Source: Idiomarina sp.
GTDB lineage: Bacteria; Pseudomonadota; Gammaproteobacteria; Enterobacterales; Alteromonadaceae
Reading direction: 5' to 3'
Assembly: GCA_020831965.1 (NCBI GenBank)
Contig: JAFIFP010000014.1
Coordinates: forward strand, 62,001-126,000
Length of the DNA: 64,000 nt
A program made the position numbers and the translations under genes. Position 1 is the first letter of the stretch. Each line of letters starts with the position of its first letter. A model generated the notes under the pieces. That model was not told where the DNA came from. It saw only the letters and a program-made list of their open reading frames with translations, and ran no database searches. Below, in pieces: positions 38,634 through 48,741 of the stretch.

Positions 38634-38659
38634 ATTTTCTGACAATAAGACGTATTTTC

Positions 38660-41137
38660 ATGACTTTGAGAAAGTTTCTATTTGGAGCCGTATTACTGGG
38701 AGCCGGAAGCTCTGTTGCCGCCGCCGAATCATTTGTTGTCGATGATATTCAGATTAGAGGGTTACAACGTGTAGCAGTGGGTGCTGCGCTCACGTACATC
38801 CCTGTGCGCGTTGGCGATGAAGTTGATTCTGGCGCCGTGCGCCAATTGATTCGCGAACTCTATTCGAGTACTCACTTCGATGATATTCGCGTGCGTCGTG
38901 AAGGGAATTCATTGTTTATTCATGTTGTTGAGCGCCCGGTGATCAGTGAGATTACCTTTGAAGGGAATCGCGACATCAAAGACGAACAACTTGAGGATAG
39001 CCTGCGCAATAACGGCTTAGCCGTTGGCGAGTCGTTGGACCGAACTGTATTACAAGGTCTTGCTAAGAGCATCGAGGACTTCTATCACAGTGTTGGTAAG
39101 TACAACGCACGTGTGGAAGTGCGCACCATTAACCTGCCACGTAACCGCGTCGAGTTGCGCTTCGATTTCGTCGAAGGTGCGGCTGCTGAGATCGTTCAAA
39201 TTAACGTGATTGGAAACAGCGCATTTAGTCGTCAAGACTTGGTCGACCAAATGGAGCTTTCGGATCATGTGCCGTGGTGGAACCCCTTCAAGCGACGCCA
39301 GTATCAGCAACAGCAGTTACAGGGTGATATTGAGTCCCTTGAGTCCTTCTATATGAATCAAGGCTACTTGCGCTACGGCCTCGAGTCCGTGCAAGTTGCT
39401 ATTACGCCAGAGTTAGAGCGTATTTACGTTACCTTGAACGTCAACGAAGGTGAGCAATACACGATAAATACTGCCACGGTAGGCGGTGATCTTCGCCAGC
39501 ATCGCGAGTTTCTAGCCGAGTGGATCAGCTACTTCAATGGTCGCCGCTACAACCAAGCCGAAGTGACCTCATTTGAAGAAGGTATTAAGAGTTACTTCGG
39601 TCGTTTCGGTTATGCGCGGACTGAAGTACGTGCCGTGCCAGAAATTGATGACGAAAATAAGACAGTCGATTTAACCTTTATGGTTAATCCCGGCCAACGT
39701 ATTTACGTGCGTCGTGTGAATTTCGTCGGTAACGACGCGACCAGTGACGAAGTCTTGCGCCGTGAAATGCGTCAGATGGAAGGTGCTTGGTTGTCAGAAC
39801 AACAAGTTGAACTGGGTAAGAATCGTCTAGAACGGCTTGGCTTCTTCGAAACGGTGGAAGTACAAACCATTCCTGTGGCTGGTCAAGAAGATCAAGTTGA
39901 TATCGTCTACAACGTGAAAGAGCAGCCATCAGGCTCTATTCAAGCAGGTGTGGGCTATGGTGACTTTGCTGGTTTAAGTTTGAATGCGGCCATTGCGCAG
40001 GAGAATTTCTTGGGTTCAGGGAACTCCGTATCGTTCCAAGTTGATACCAATCGTTACTCGCGGAACTTCCAAGTGAATTATCGCGATAACTACTTTACTG
40101 ACGATGGCGTTAGTTTAGGCGGAAGCGTTTACTACAACGACTTCGACGGTTCACGAGCGAACTTGCAAGACTTTAACCAGACTACTTGGGGTATTTCAAC
40201 CGACCTTGGATTCCCGATTAACGAGTTCAACCGTTTAAACTTTGGCGTCGGTTATGCGAGTACGGATATCACGCAGTTTAACCAGTTCGATCAAATTCGT
40301 GCGTTCTATCAGCGTTACGCGAATCCTGACCGCCCGAATGCGGCGTTGAACTTCGAAACCTTTACATTAAGCGCGGGCTGGTCGCGAGTGACATTAAACC
40401 GCGGTGTGTTCCCAACAGCAGGTAGTTCGAATCGTTTAGTGGGTAAAATCACAACGCCAAATAGTGATTTACAGTATTTCCGTTTGGACTATCGTTTCCG
40501 TTACTATCAACCGTTTGACCGTGATCACGAGTGGGTTGGCTTGTTCCGCTTCACCGCGGGCTATGGTAATGGTTATGGTCGTGACGGCGATTTCGAATAT
40601 ACTTTACCTTTCTGGGAAAACTTTTACGGTGGTGGTGCAGATTCACTACGTGGCTTTGAGCCGAACCGTGCAGGGCCTCGTGGTTTGATTCGTCGCCCGC
40701 AATTCGTGCAAGGTCCACCCGATCGTGAAGGGCGTCCAACACAAATTGCGTTGGGTCCGGAGAATGATGTTCTTGACGTGTTAGGGCGCAGTGCTATTGG
40801 TGGTAACGCCACAGCAAATGCGAGCTTAGAGCTGATTTTCCCAACTCCATTTGCGGGTGCAGAAGCACGGAACTCGGTTCGGACCAGTGCTTTTGTTGAC
40901 ATTAGTTCGGTCTGGGACACAGAATTTGATTTTGAGCGCTATCGTAACTTGACTCGCGGTAATGATACTCCGTTCTGGGATTATAGTGATCCGAAGAACT
41001 TCCAAGCGTCTTACGGGGTCTCATTACAATGGTTGTCACCAATGGGAGCACTGACCTTTAGTTTGGGCTTCCCATTGAAGTCGCTTGACTCAGAAATGGA
41101 AGATAGATTTACCTTTAATATCGGAACGACGTTCTAA
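38660..41137 (+). CDS. bamA: Outer membrane protein assembly factor BamA
   Basis: 825 residues. A signal peptide (about 1-22, ending VAAA) is followed by five POTRA domains (to about residue 425) and a 16-strand Omp85 barrel. The loop-6 motif appears as SLRGFEPNRAGPRG, and the chain ends in Phe (FNIGTTF), the usual barrel C-terminus. BamA inserts beta-barrel proteins in the outer membrane. It is flanked by rseP and skp as in E. coli. Confidence 0.97.
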   Translation: MTLRKFLFGAVLLGAGSSVAAAESFVVDDIQIRGLQRVAVGAALTYIPVRVGDEVDSGAVRQLIRELYSSTHFDDIRVRREGNSLFIHVVERPVISEITFEGNRDIKDEQLEDSLRNNGLAVGESLDRTVLQGLAKSIEDFYHSVGKYNARVEVRTINLPRNRVELRFDFVEGAAAEIVQINVIGNSAFSRQDLVDQMELSDHVPWWNPFKRRQYQQQQLQGDIESLESFYMNQGYLRYGLESVQVAITPELERIYVTLNVNEGEQYTINTATVGGDLRQHREFLAEWISYFNGRRYNQAEVTSFEEGIKSYFGRFGYARTEVRAVPEIDDENKTVDLTFMVNPGQRIYVRRVNFVGNDATSDEVLRREMRQMEGAWLSEQQVELGKNRLERLGFFETVEVQTIPVAGQEDQVDIVYNVKEQPSGSIQAGVGYGDFAGLSLNAAIAQENFLGSGNSVSFQVDTNRYSRNFQVNYRDNYFTDDGVSLGGSVYYNDFDGSRANLQDFNQTTWGISTDLGFPINEFNRLNFGVGYASTDITQFNQFDQIRAFYQRYANPDRPNAALNFETFTLSAGWSRVTLNRGVFPTAGSSNRLVGKITTPNSDLQYFRLDYRFRYYQPFDRDHEWVGLFRFTAGYGNGYGRDGDFEYTLPFWENFYGGGADSLRGFEPNRAGPRGLIRRPQFVQGPPDREGRPTQIALGPENDVLDVLGRSAIGGNATANASLELIFPTPFAGAEARNSVRTSAFVDISSVWDTEFDFERYRNLTRGNDTPFWDYSDPKNFQASYGVSLQWLSPMGALTFSLGFPLKSLDSEMEDRFTFNIGTTF

Positions 41138-41195
41138 CAAAGGTGGTTACACACCTAATTTTTGTTCATATTTTTTATCTAAAGAGGAAGATGTT

Positions 41196-41702
41196 TTGAA
41201 ATCTGCAATGTTATCTCTGGCTTTTGCCTTGTTTATGTCCGTACTGGCGATGCCGGCGCAAGCGTCTCTGAAAATTGCTGTCGTTGATGTTGGAGCGGTG
41301 TTCCAACAGTTACCACAGCGCGAGCAGATCTCACGCACTATCGAGATGGAGTTCCGGGACCGTGTTGAGCGTTTACAGCGTATGGAAGAAGAAATGACTG
41401 CAACGCAAGAACGTTTGCAGCGTGACGAAGCCATCATGAGCGAACAGCAGCTTCAGGAAGAAAGTATGAACCTGCAGCAAATGTTCCAAGAATATCAGCA
41501 GCGTCGTGAAGCGTTGGGCGAACAATTAAACCGTCGTCGTAACGAAGAGCGTAACCGTGTACTGGGCCAAATCCAGCAAGTAGTTGCTGATATCGCTGAA
41601 GCTGAAAACTATGATGTGGTTCTGGAAGCTGGCAACTTAGCCTATGCAAAGAATGCGCTGGATATTACAGCTCGCGTTCTTGACCGGATGACGCGCGATT
41701 AA
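41196..41702 (+). CDS. skp: Periplasmic chaperone Skp (OmpH family)
   Basis: 168 residues from a TTG at 41196 with AGAGGAAG just upstream; an ATG four codons later (41208) is the alternative. The signal peptide ends at MPAQA, followed by LKIAVVDVGAVFQQLPQ, typical of the family. A long Glu/Gln/Arg-rich helical hairpin follows, the tentacles of the Skp trimer. Skp holds unfolded outer-membrane proteins for BamA, encoded upstream. It ends 1 nt before lpxD. Confidence 0.93.
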   Translation: MKSAMLSLAFALFMSVLAMPAQASLKIAVVDVGAVFQQLPQREQISRTIEMEFRDRVERLQRMEEEMTATQERLQRDEAIMSEQQLQEESMNLQQMFQEYQQRREALGEQLNRRRNEERNRVLGQIQQVVADIAEAENYDVVLEAGNLAYAKNALDITARVLDRMTRD

Positions 41703-41703
41703 G

Positions 41704-42729
41704 ATGGATGCTATTTCCCTCTCGGAATTAGCCTCAAAAATCGACGCCACAGTACAGGGCGATGGCTCTGTCATGGTTTCGGGTTTAGCTACACTGGCGA
41801 GCGCTAGCGCTCGCCATGTTGCGTTTTTGGCGAATCCAAAATATCAAGCTCAGTTGGAAGGTACGCAAGCTGGGGCGGTTATTCTGCATCCGTCGATTGC
41901 TGAATCTGCCACAATTGCAAACCTATTGGTTAGCGATAATCCTTATCTGAGTTATGCGAAGGCGGCCCAAGTTTTCGATCGCGCTCCGCAACAAGCCTTA
42001 GGTGTTCATCCCTCAGCCGTAGTCGATCCTTCGGCAATTCTTGGTCAGAACGTTTCGGTGGGCCCACAAGCCGTCGTCGCAGCGGGTGCCAAGATTGGTG
42101 ATGGGGTGACTATCGGTGCTCAATGTTACGTCGGTGAGGAAGCTGAAATCGGCGAGGGAACTCGTTTGTGGCCGCAAGTTTCGGTCTACTATCGAGTATC
42201 TATTGGCGCCCGTTGTACGCTGCATAGTGGTGTCGTTTTAGGCGCTGATGGCTTTGGTTGGGCCAGTGACGGCGGAAAATGGGTTAAAATCCCCCAGTTA
42301 GGCAGTGTGCGTATCGGTGATGACGTAGAAATTGGAGCCAATACCACTGTCGATCGAGGGGCGCTTGAAGATACGATCATCGAGTCCGGCTGTATTATCG
42401 ATAACCTCTGCATGATTGCACATAACGTGGTTATTCGTTCAGGCACAGCTATCGCGGGCAAAACCGGGATAGCAGGTAGTGCGATTATTGGCCGGAACTG
42501 TATGATTGGTGGTGGTACGGGAATCAACGGGCATATTGAAATTGCCGATGGGGTTCAGGTGCATGGCATGACGATGGTCACGAAGGATCTTCGTGAGCCT
42601 GGGGTCTATGCATCAGGGATTCCGGTGATGGATCAGTCGACTTGGGCGAAAGCCGGAGCAAGGTTCCGTCAGTTACCCGAACTATTCCTCCGAGTTCGAG
42701 CGCTAGAAAAGAAAAATAACCCAGATTAA
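41704..42729 (+). CDS. lpxD: UDP-3-O-acylglucosamine N-acyltransferase
   Basis: 341 residues. The N-terminal uridine-binding domain (1-100) leads into left-handed beta-helix hexapeptide repeats (about 105-300). Conserved [14 protein letters not shown] and [11 protein letters not shown] contain the family's catalytic His region. It adds the second 3-hydroxyacyl chain in lipid A synthesis. Second step-group of the skp-lpxD-fabZ-lpxA-lpxB run. Confidence 0.96.
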   Translation: MDAISLSELASKIDATVQGDGSVMVSGLATLASASARHVAFLANPKYQAQLEGTQAGAVILHPSIAESATIANLLVSDNPYLSYAKAAQVFDRAPQQALGVHPSAVVDPSAILGQNVSVGPQAVVAAGAKIGDGVTIGAQCYVGEEAEIGEGTRLWPQVSVYYRVSIGARCTLHSGVVLGADGFGWASDGGKWVKIPQLGSVRIGDDVEIGANTTVDRGALEDTIIESGCIIDNLCMIAHNVVIRSGTAIAGKTGIAGSAIIGRNCMIGGGTGINGHIEIADGVQVHGMTMVTKDLREPGVYASGIPVMDQSTWAKAGARFRQLPELFLRVRALEKKNNPD

Positions 42730-42742
42730 CCGGGAGTTCCCT

Positions 42743-43204
42743 GTGACTGATCAAGTTCAGCCTGGCTTCGATATTCGCGAAATCCAGAATATTCTGCCGC
42801 ATCGTTATCCATTTGCATTGATTGACCGGGTGATTTCATACACTCCGGGTCAGTCACTCCATGCCATCAAAAATATCACCATGAACGAACCGGTATTTAT
42901 GGGGCACTTCCCAGGAAACCCGATTTTCCCCGGTGTACTGTTGCTTGAAGCAATGGCTCAGGCGACCGGCTTGTTGGGCTTTAAAATGATGGAACATGTG
43001 TCTGCCAACGAGATCTATTTGTTTGCTGGCATCGACAATGCACGCTTTAAACGCCAAGTAATTCCGGGAGACCGCGTAGATTTTCATGTACAATTCGTGA
43101 AAGAACGGCGCGGCATTTGGAAATTCACCGGGCGTGCAGAAGTGAACGGTGAGCTTGCCTGTAGCGCGGACATTATGTGTGCAAGAAGGAATGTGGAATC
43201 TTGA
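42743..43204 (+). CDS. fabZ: 3-hydroxyacyl-ACP dehydratase FabZ
   Basis: 153 residues, GTG start with GGGAG before it. Hot-dog fold with catalytic His55 in [11 protein letters not shown] and Glu69 in LLLEAMAQ. It dehydrates 3-hydroxyacyl-ACP in fatty-acid elongation, competing with LpxA and LpxD for the 3-hydroxyacyl-ACP pool; co-transcription balances these uses. Confidence 0.96.
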   Translation: MTDQVQPGFDIREIQNILPHRYPFALIDRVISYTPGQSLHAIKNITMNEPVFMGHFPGNPIFPGVLLLEAMAQATGLLGFKMMEHVSANEIYLFAGIDNARFKRQVIPGDRVDFHVQFVKERRGIWKFTGRAEVNGELACSADIMCARRNVES

Positions 43205-43965
43205 TTCACGAAACTGCGATTATCGACCCGAAAGCCCGAATTGGGCAGAACGTCACAATTGGCCCATGGACTTGGATTGGGCCAGATGTGGAAATTGGTG
43301 ATGAGTGCGTTATTGGCTCACATGTTGTTGTGCGCGGACCGACGCGGATAGGGCTACAGAATCGTATTTTCCAATTTTCATCCATCGGCGAAGATTGCCA
43401 GGATAAGAAGTATAACGGCGAGCCAACCGAGTTGGTGGTGGGTGATCGCAATGTATTTCGTGAGTGCACCACAATTCACCGAGGCACCATTCAAGATCAG
43501 TCGCTCACGCAAATTGGCAGTGACAATTTGTTTATGGGTTACGTTCACGTAGCCCACGATTGCATGATCGGTGACCACAATATTTTTGCAAACGGCTCAA
43601 CTTTAGCTGGGCACGTTCATGTGGGAGACCACGTTATTCTGGGTGGTTTTACCGGTGTGCATCAGTTTTGTAAGATTGGCTCACATGCCTTTACCGCAGT
43701 CAGTTCAGTGGTAGTGCAAGACATCCCTCCTTATGTCATGGCACAAGGTCACAATGCGGTACCTCGCACGATTAACAGCGAAGGCCTGCGTCGTCGAGGC
43801 TTCAGTGCGGACGCCATTGCCCAAGTAAAACGTGCTTATAAAACGTTATACCGCCAAGGCCTGACTCTCGATGAAGCGTTGACCCAATTACGGGCAATGG
43901 AGCGTCCTGAAGTTGACCTGATGGTCGATTTCATCGGTGAATCCACGCGCGGCATCATTCGTTAA
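43201..43965 (+). CDS. lpxA: UDP-N-acetylglucosamine acyltransferase
   Basis: 254 residues from a TTG at 43201 that overlaps the fabZ stop by 4 nt (TTGA), with AAGGAA upstream; the protein then begins [15 protein letters not shown], as expected for LpxA. The beta-helix hexapeptides include [17 protein letters not shown] with the catalytic His. It performs the first acylation of lipid A. lpxB begins directly after its stop. Confidence 0.95.
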   Translation: MIHETAIIDPKARIGQNVTIGPWTWIGPDVEIGDECVIGSHVVVRGPTRIGLQNRIFQFSSIGEDCQDKKYNGEPTELVVGDRNVFRECTTIHRGTIQDQSLTQIGSDNLFMGYVHVAHDCMIGDHNIFANGSTLAGHVHVGDHVILGGFTGVHQFCKIGSHAFTAVSSVVVQDIPPYVMAQGHNAVPRTINSEGLRRRGFSADAIAQVKRAYKTLYRQGLTLDEALTQLRAMERPEVDLMVDFIGESTRGIIR

Positions 43966-45129
43966 ATGAAATCGTCTGACGCACCACTACTAGTGGGTAT
44001 CGTCGCAGGTGAGAAGTCAGGCGATATCCTCGGCGCCAGTTTGATGAAAGCGCTCAAGAGCCTCCACCCGAATGTTGAATTTGTGGGTGTCGGGGGCTCG
44101 CTTATGATTGAGCAAGGCTTAGATTCCTTGTTTCCTATGGAGCAGCTTTCAGTCATGGGCATCGTCGATGTTTTAAAGAACCTCCCAACCTTACTCGGTT
44201 GTCGCAAACAGGTGGTCAACACCATGCTTGCGCGGCAGCCTGCGGTTTTTGTTGGTATCGACGCTCCTGACTTTAATTTGCCGATTGAGCGCAAGCTGAA
44301 AGAGGCTGGTATTCGGACACTTCATTATGTCAGTCCTTCGGTTTGGGCATGGCGTCCGAAACGTATTTTCGGTATCGCCAAAGCCACACATAATGTTTTG
44401 AGTATTCTCCCGTTTGAAGAAGCCTTTTATCAGCAGTATCAGGTACCTTGTACTTTTGTTGGGCATCCATTAGCAGATGAGATTCCGATGCATTCAGATG
44501 CTGCGGAAGCGCGCGCTGCGCTTGGGCTCACCGAGATTGGTCCTTATGTGGCGTTGCTGCCCGGGAGTCGTGGCAGCGAAGTCAGTATGCTGACACGCCC
44601 ATTTCTAGACGCGGCACATGCAATTCGTAAGCAAGTCCCCAATGTTAGGTTCTTGATCGCTTACGCCAATGATCTGCGCCGCGCTCAAATTGAGGCACTG
44701 ATGACAGATGCTGATCGTACATTGCCAATTCATGCGTTTGATGGTCAAAGTCGGCAAGTGATGGCGGCCGCAGATAGCTGTATCTTGGCATCTGGTACAG
44801 TGTCCCTCGAAGCGATGCTAATCAAACGCCCTATGGTGGTCTGCTATCGTTTTGGTTGGCTGAACTACCATGTGCTGCGCCATTTCGTGCGGGTGGCGCA
44901 TTTTTCCCTGCCAAACTTACTTGCTGCTCGCTCACTTGTACCGGAACTATTGCAAGATCAGGTGACACCTGAAGCCATTTGCCAGCGGGTCGTTGCGCAT
45001 TTGACAGAGCCGCAAGATGAGTTGATGGAAGCCTTCAGTGAGCTTCATACAACCATTCGCTGCGAAGCCGGAACGCAAGCCGCAAAAGTCGTTATCGATC
45101 AAGTCGAACGTACCTCTCATTCGACATAA
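43966..45129 (+). CDS. lpxB: Lipid A disaccharide synthase
   Basis: 387 residues, a GT19 family glycosyltransferase. Segments VGIVAGEKSGDILGASLM, YVSPSVWAWRPKR, LPGSRGSEV and SGTVSLEAMLIKRPMVVCYR are diagnostic. It joins UDP-2,3-diacylglucosamine and lipid X. It ends the envelope gene run here; rnhB and dnaE, next in E. coli, are not present in this window. Confidence 0.96.
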   Translation: MKSSDAPLLVGIVAGEKSGDILGASLMKALKSLHPNVEFVGVGGSLMIEQGLDSLFPMEQLSVMGIVDVLKNLPTLLGCRKQVVNTMLARQPAVFVGIDAPDFNLPIERKLKEAGIRTLHYVSPSVWAWRPKRIFGIAKATHNVLSILPFEEAFYQQYQVPCTFVGHPLADEIPMHSDAAEARAALGLTEIGPYVALLPGSRGSEVSMLTRPFLDAAHAIRKQVPNVRFLIAYANDLRRAQIEALMTDADRTLPIHAFDGQSRQVMAAADSCILASGTVSLEAMLIKRPMVVCYRFGWLNYHVLRHFVRVAHFSLPNLLAARSLVPELLQDQVTPEAICQRVVAHLTEPQDELMEAFSELHTTIRCEAGTQAAKVVIDQVERTSHST

Positions 45130-45173
45130 GTTAAGATAGGCTCATTTATCATTTTATTTTTTAGAATAAGGTG

Positions 45174-45187
45174 CTCGAATTTTCGAG
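45174..45187. promoter_or_regulatory. Palindrome upstream of the hydroquinone reductase gene
   Basis: CTCGAA-TT-TTCGAG, 6-bp arms, 77 nt before the ATG at 45264 in a 134-nt gap. It may be an operator for a repressor of the two-gene detoxification unit. No T-run follows, so it is not a terminator. Confidence 0.3.
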
Positions 45188-45263
45188 TTCGCCGTACTTC
45201 TCCTATACCTTTATAGTAACCCTCATCAGTTTTATTTAATTTACGGATAGATAGGAGCAAGAC

Positions 45264-46238
45264 ATGGGATTGCTGATCGACGGCAAGTGGCACGATAAAT
45301 GGTACGACACAAGTAAGTCTGGCGGCCGTTTTGTGCGCTCAGAGTCCCAGTTCCGTAACTGGGTGACCGCAGACGGTAGCGCGGGCCCAAGCGGCAAGGA
45401 AGGCTTTAAGGCGGAGTCTGGTCGTTATCATTTGTATGTTTCCTATGCGTGCCCATGGGCACACCGAACGCTCATTTTCCGCAAGCTCAAAGGACTTGAA
45501 GAGCACATTACATACTCAGCAGTAAAACCTGAAATGCTGAAGAATGGCTGGGAGTTTGGCAATAACGAACTCGCCGATCCTTTGTATGGCTTAGAATTCG
45601 CTCACCAGGTTTACACGCGAGCCGACAAGGAATATAGCGGACGGGTGACTGTGCCTATTCTATGGGACAAGCAACAAGAGACTATTGTCAGCAATGAATC
45701 AGCTGACATTATTCGCATGTTGAATTCTGCGTTCAATGAGCTGACCGGCAATACGGATGATTATTACCCTGAGGCTTTACACGCGGATATCGACGCTATC
45801 AATGATTTCGTCTACGACAACGTGAACAATGGTGTTTATAAGTGCGGTTTCGCGACGAGCCAAGAGGCATATCATGATGCGTTTGTAGACCTGTTCAATG
45901 CGCTTGATAACTTGGAAGAGCGGTTATCAAGCCAGCGCTACCTCGTTGGAAGTCACTTAACTGAGGCAGATTGGCGCTTATTCACCACTTTGGTCCGTTT
46001 TGACTCGGTGTATGTTGGGCATTTCAAGACCAACCGTAAGCGTATTGTCGACTACCCTAATTTGTGGAACTTCGTGTTGGAGTTGTACCAAGTGCCGGGT
46101 GTGGCTGAGACGGTGCGCATGGACCATATCAAGACCCATTACTATGTCAGTCATGACATGATTAATCCGACGGGTGTGGTGCCCGAAGGACCAGAAATTG
46201 ATTTTACTGTCCCCCATGACCGGAGAACCAAATCATGA
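45264..46238 (+). CDS. Glutathionyl-hydroquinone reductase (YqjG/Xi-class GST)
   Basis: 324 residues. The thioredoxin-like N-terminal domain carries the Xi-class catalytic motif CPWAH with Cys63 (YVSYACPWAHRTL), followed by the all-helical GST C-domain with FVYDNVNNGVYKCGFA and LTEADWRLFTTLVRFD. It reduces glutathionyl-hydroquinones to hydroquinones, detoxifying quinones. It overlaps the pirin gene by 4 nt, forming a two-gene unit as yqjG-like and pirin genes often do. Confidence 0.93.
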   Translation: MGLLIDGKWHDKWYDTSKSGGRFVRSESQFRNWVTADGSAGPSGKEGFKAESGRYHLYVSYACPWAHRTLIFRKLKGLEEHITYSAVKPEMLKNGWEFGNNELADPLYGLEFAHQVYTRADKEYSGRVTVPILWDKQQETIVSNESADIIRMLNSAFNELTGNTDDYYPEALHADIDAINDFVYDNVNNGVYKCGFATSQEAYHDAFVDLFNALDNLEERLSSQRYLVGSHLTEADWRLFTTLVRFDSVYVGHFKTNRKRIVDYPNLWNFVLELYQVPGVAETVRMDHIKTHYYVSHDMINPTGVVPEGPEIDFTVPHDRRTKS

Positions 46239-47068
46239 GTCGTCAACGCGTGATTAAGCATCGAGTTCGCGGTATGCCTGCCCAAGATGGAGCGGGCGTT
46301 AAACTGAGTCGTGTGATTAACCAACCGGCCTTTCGACATAAAGACCCGTTTTTAATGCTAGACGAGTTTAAGTCGGATAACCCCTACGACTACATTGCTG
46401 GCTTCCCGCCACATCCACATCGTGGTTTCTGCACACTGTCGTACATGCTGGCCGGTCATATGGCCCATGAGGACAGTAAAGGGAATAAGGGTGAGATAGG
46501 CCCGGGTGGATTGCAATGGATGAAAGCTGCGCGAGGCATGATCCATTCAGAAATGCCGAAGCAAGAAGATGGTTTAATGTGGGGCTTTCAACTATGGATA
46601 AATCTACCTGCTGACGAGAAAATGTCGGACCCAGACTATGCCGATATTCCGGGTGAGAGTGTGCCTGAAGTCGACGTGGAAGGCGGTTCCGTGCGCGTAC
46701 TCTCGGGACTCTACGAGGGGACAGAAGGCCCAGTGAAAGCACCAGGACGTCAGTTTTTGTATCTAGATTACCGGATGGATGCCGGCTCTCGTGTAACGCT
46801 GCCGCAGCAAGGCCAGCAAACTCGTTTAGCCTATGTCTATTCAGGAGAGGTGGTACTGGATGGCGTAACCTTAAAAGCGGGAGAGCTTGTCGATTTAGAC
46901 GCAGAAGCAGAGATTGAGATTGTTGTGAAAGAGACCTCTGGATTTCTGTTACTGGCTGCAGAACCTATTGGTGAGCCAATCGCTCAATATGGTCCGTTCG
47001 TCATGAATACTGAGGCGGAGTTGCGTCAGGCATTTACAGATTATCAGAACGGCACATTGACGAACTAG
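46235..47068 (+). CDS. Pirin family protein (first copy)
   Basis: 277 residues, bicupin pirin. The metal ligands are visible in FPPHPHRGFCTLSYMLAGH (His-x-His and a later His) and in ARGMIHSEMP (Glu side). Some pirins, such as E. coli YhhW, are quercetinases; others act as regulators or redox partners. Translational coupling with the glutathionyl-hydroquinone reductase suggests work on quinones or flavonoid-like electrophiles. A second pirin is encoded at 56666-57625. Confidence 0.9.
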   Translation: MSRQRVIKHRVRGMPAQDGAGVKLSRVINQPAFRHKDPFLMLDEFKSDNPYDYIAGFPPHPHRGFCTLSYMLAGHMAHEDSKGNKGEIGPGGLQWMKAARGMIHSEMPKQEDGLMWGFQLWINLPADEKMSDPDYADIPGESVPEVDVEGGSVRVLSGLYEGTEGPVKAPGRQFLYLDYRMDAGSRVTLPQQGQQTRLAYVYSGEVVLDGVTLKAGELVDLDAEAEIEIVVKETSGFLLLAAEPIGEPIAQYGPFVMNTEAELRQAFTDYQNGTLTN

Positions 47069-47072
47069 TCAA

Positions 47073-47114
47073 TAAAACAAAAGTGAGTTACCGGGTGTTA
47101 GGCCACGCCCGGTA
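47073..47114 (-). terminator. Putative terminator of the TPR response regulator gene
   Basis: TACCGGG (47089-47095) pairs with CCCGGTA (47108-47114), extended by two further pairs, overlapping the stop codon at 47098. On the minus strand it is followed by ACTCACTTTTGTTTT. Confidence 0.45.
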
Positions 47115-48741
47115 GCGCATGAAACTCTTGTTTGAGCTGACGGAAACGGTTCTTGTGGGCTTCGGGCAAGGTGAGTCCCTCGACAATACGGAAGCAGCGT
47201 TTGCAGCCATCAATCAGATAGCGTGAATGAATGTCTTTCGTGTCGACCACTTTGAGTGCGGCCTGAATGTAGTTCAACGCCGCACCACTGTTCATTGGCG
47301 CAAGTCGCAGCGCTTCTTCAAACTGTTTCAGTGCCTCAGCGTAGCTGCCTGAAGTGTAATGTTTAATTCCATTTTTGTTCGCCATCACAAACGCTTTACG
47401 TTGTTCGCGGGATTTCTCCATGCGGCTTTCTAATAGGCGTTTATTGTAGCTATCGAAAATGGCTTCTTCTGCAAGCCCTTCAGAGAGCAATTCCGCTCGT
47501 TCAAACTCGCCAATGTCGAGCAACGCGATAATAATATCTGGTGCAATTTCCGGTGGGATCTCATTCCCTTGCTCAAGGAAGCCAGACACAATGCCTTTCA
47601 TATTGGACTGGGCTTCGCGCAGTTGCCCGTTGAATGCATTGATTCGCGCCATGACAGCACTCTCGAGGGTCTTGTAGTCGAACTTCGAGTAGACCAGCAC
47701 TTCATCCGTGCGAGCACGGTGGAGCGCTAACGCCGCCTCCTGCTGATATTTACTGACATGCTTTGCATCTTCACCATTCTCGGCGGCATCAAGAATGCTC
47801 CGAATGTAGGTACAAAGATATTTCGGGTTGCGGTGCACCGACTTCCGGGAAATTTCTACGACGTGGTACATGGCCTGCTTAGCGAGCTCATAGTCTTCAT
47901 TACGGCGCGCGAGATCCGCTAAGTACAATTGTCGGTTGAGTGAGAAGGGCGCAATAGAGACCGCACGTCGCGCTGCGTCTAGTGCCTCTGGCAGTTGATT
48001 GACATGATCCAGGGCACGGGCCTTGAGATCATAAGCTTCAGTGGCATGCTGATTGCCTTTAATGACCTCATTGAGCAAAGTTACCGCTTCGTCCATTTGA
48101 CCTTGTGCATATTTAATGCGGGCAAGGGCCAATACGCCCCAAGCGAAACGCTGTTCAGCGATGAGTGCGCGAATGGTGCGCTCAGCTTCATCCAGTTTAC
48201 CCATTCGCATGTAGAGCTCACTGGACAGCTGTCGGCAAAAATTCTTGTACCGCCCGTCTGCTTCAATATGCTCGAGGCAGGCTTGAATACATTCTTGGTT
48301 TTTTTGGCGGTAGAGAGCTTGATAGACTTTGCGTAAGGTCACGCGTTTGCGGAAGGCTCGATTGAGCCGGGAACGCAGCACGCTATTCGAGAAGGGCTTC
48401 ATCAAATAATCGTCGGGCTGCAGTTCGATTGCACTCAACACCATGGGCGCATTGTTTTCACCGCTGACGAGGATAAACACGCCGTCGGGGCGAAGTAACT
48501 CGAGAACTCGTAATTCTTCCAACACCTGCCGACCGTTTTTGCCTCGTCCTAAATTGTAATCGACGAGCATAATATCGAACTGATGTTGCTTGTGCGCGGC
48601 AAGGCCGGCTTCTCCGGAGCCTACCGTGTAGACATGCAAGGCGCCAAGGTTCAATAACATGCTTTTCAGCATGACCTGAAAGGTTTTCTGATCGTCAATA
48701 ATCAGTATCTTCTTGCGCGACAAGTCGAGTTCAGTACTCAT
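47098..48741 (-). CDS. Response regulator with TPR-rich C-terminal region
   Basis: 547 residues. An N-terminal receiver domain (about 8-130) has the acidic pair Asp16/Asp17, phospho-acceptor Asp61 in DIMLVDYN and Lys115 in YLMKPF, so it should accept a phosphoryl group. The rest is tetratricopeptide-like (for example YAQGQMDEAVTLLNEVIK, YAEALKQFEEALRLAP), with no DNA-binding or catalytic output domain. It probably signals by protein contacts. No histidine kinase gene is adjacent. This architecture occurs in Alteromonadales and Pseudomonadales relatives, without an assigned role that I know. Confidence 0.88.
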   Translation of the reverse strand: MSTELDLSRKKILIIDDQKTFQVMLKSMLLNLGALHVYTVGSGEAGLAAHKQHQFDIMLVDYNLGRGKNGRQVLEELRVLELLRPDGVFILVSGENNAPMVLSAIELQPDDYLMKPFSNSVLRSRLNRAFRKRVTLRKVYQALYRQKNQECIQACLEHIEADGRYKNFCRQLSSELYMRMGKLDEAERTIRALIAEQRFAWGVLALARIKYAQGQMDEAVTLLNEVIKGNQHATEAYDLKARALDHVNQLPEALDAARRAVSIAPFSLNRQLYLADLARRNEDYELAKQAMYHVVEISRKSVHRNPKYLCTYIRSILDAAENGEDAKHVSKYQQEAALALHRARTDEVLVYSKFDYKTLESAVMARINAFNGQLREAQSNMKGIVSGFLEQGNEIPPEIAPDIIIALLDIGEFERAELLSEGLAEEAIFDSYNKRLLESRMEKSREQRKAFVMANKNGIKHYTSGSYAEALKQFEEALRLAPMNSGAALNYIQAALKVVDTKDIHSRYLIDGCKRCFRIVEGLTLPEAHKNRFRQLKQEFHALPGVA

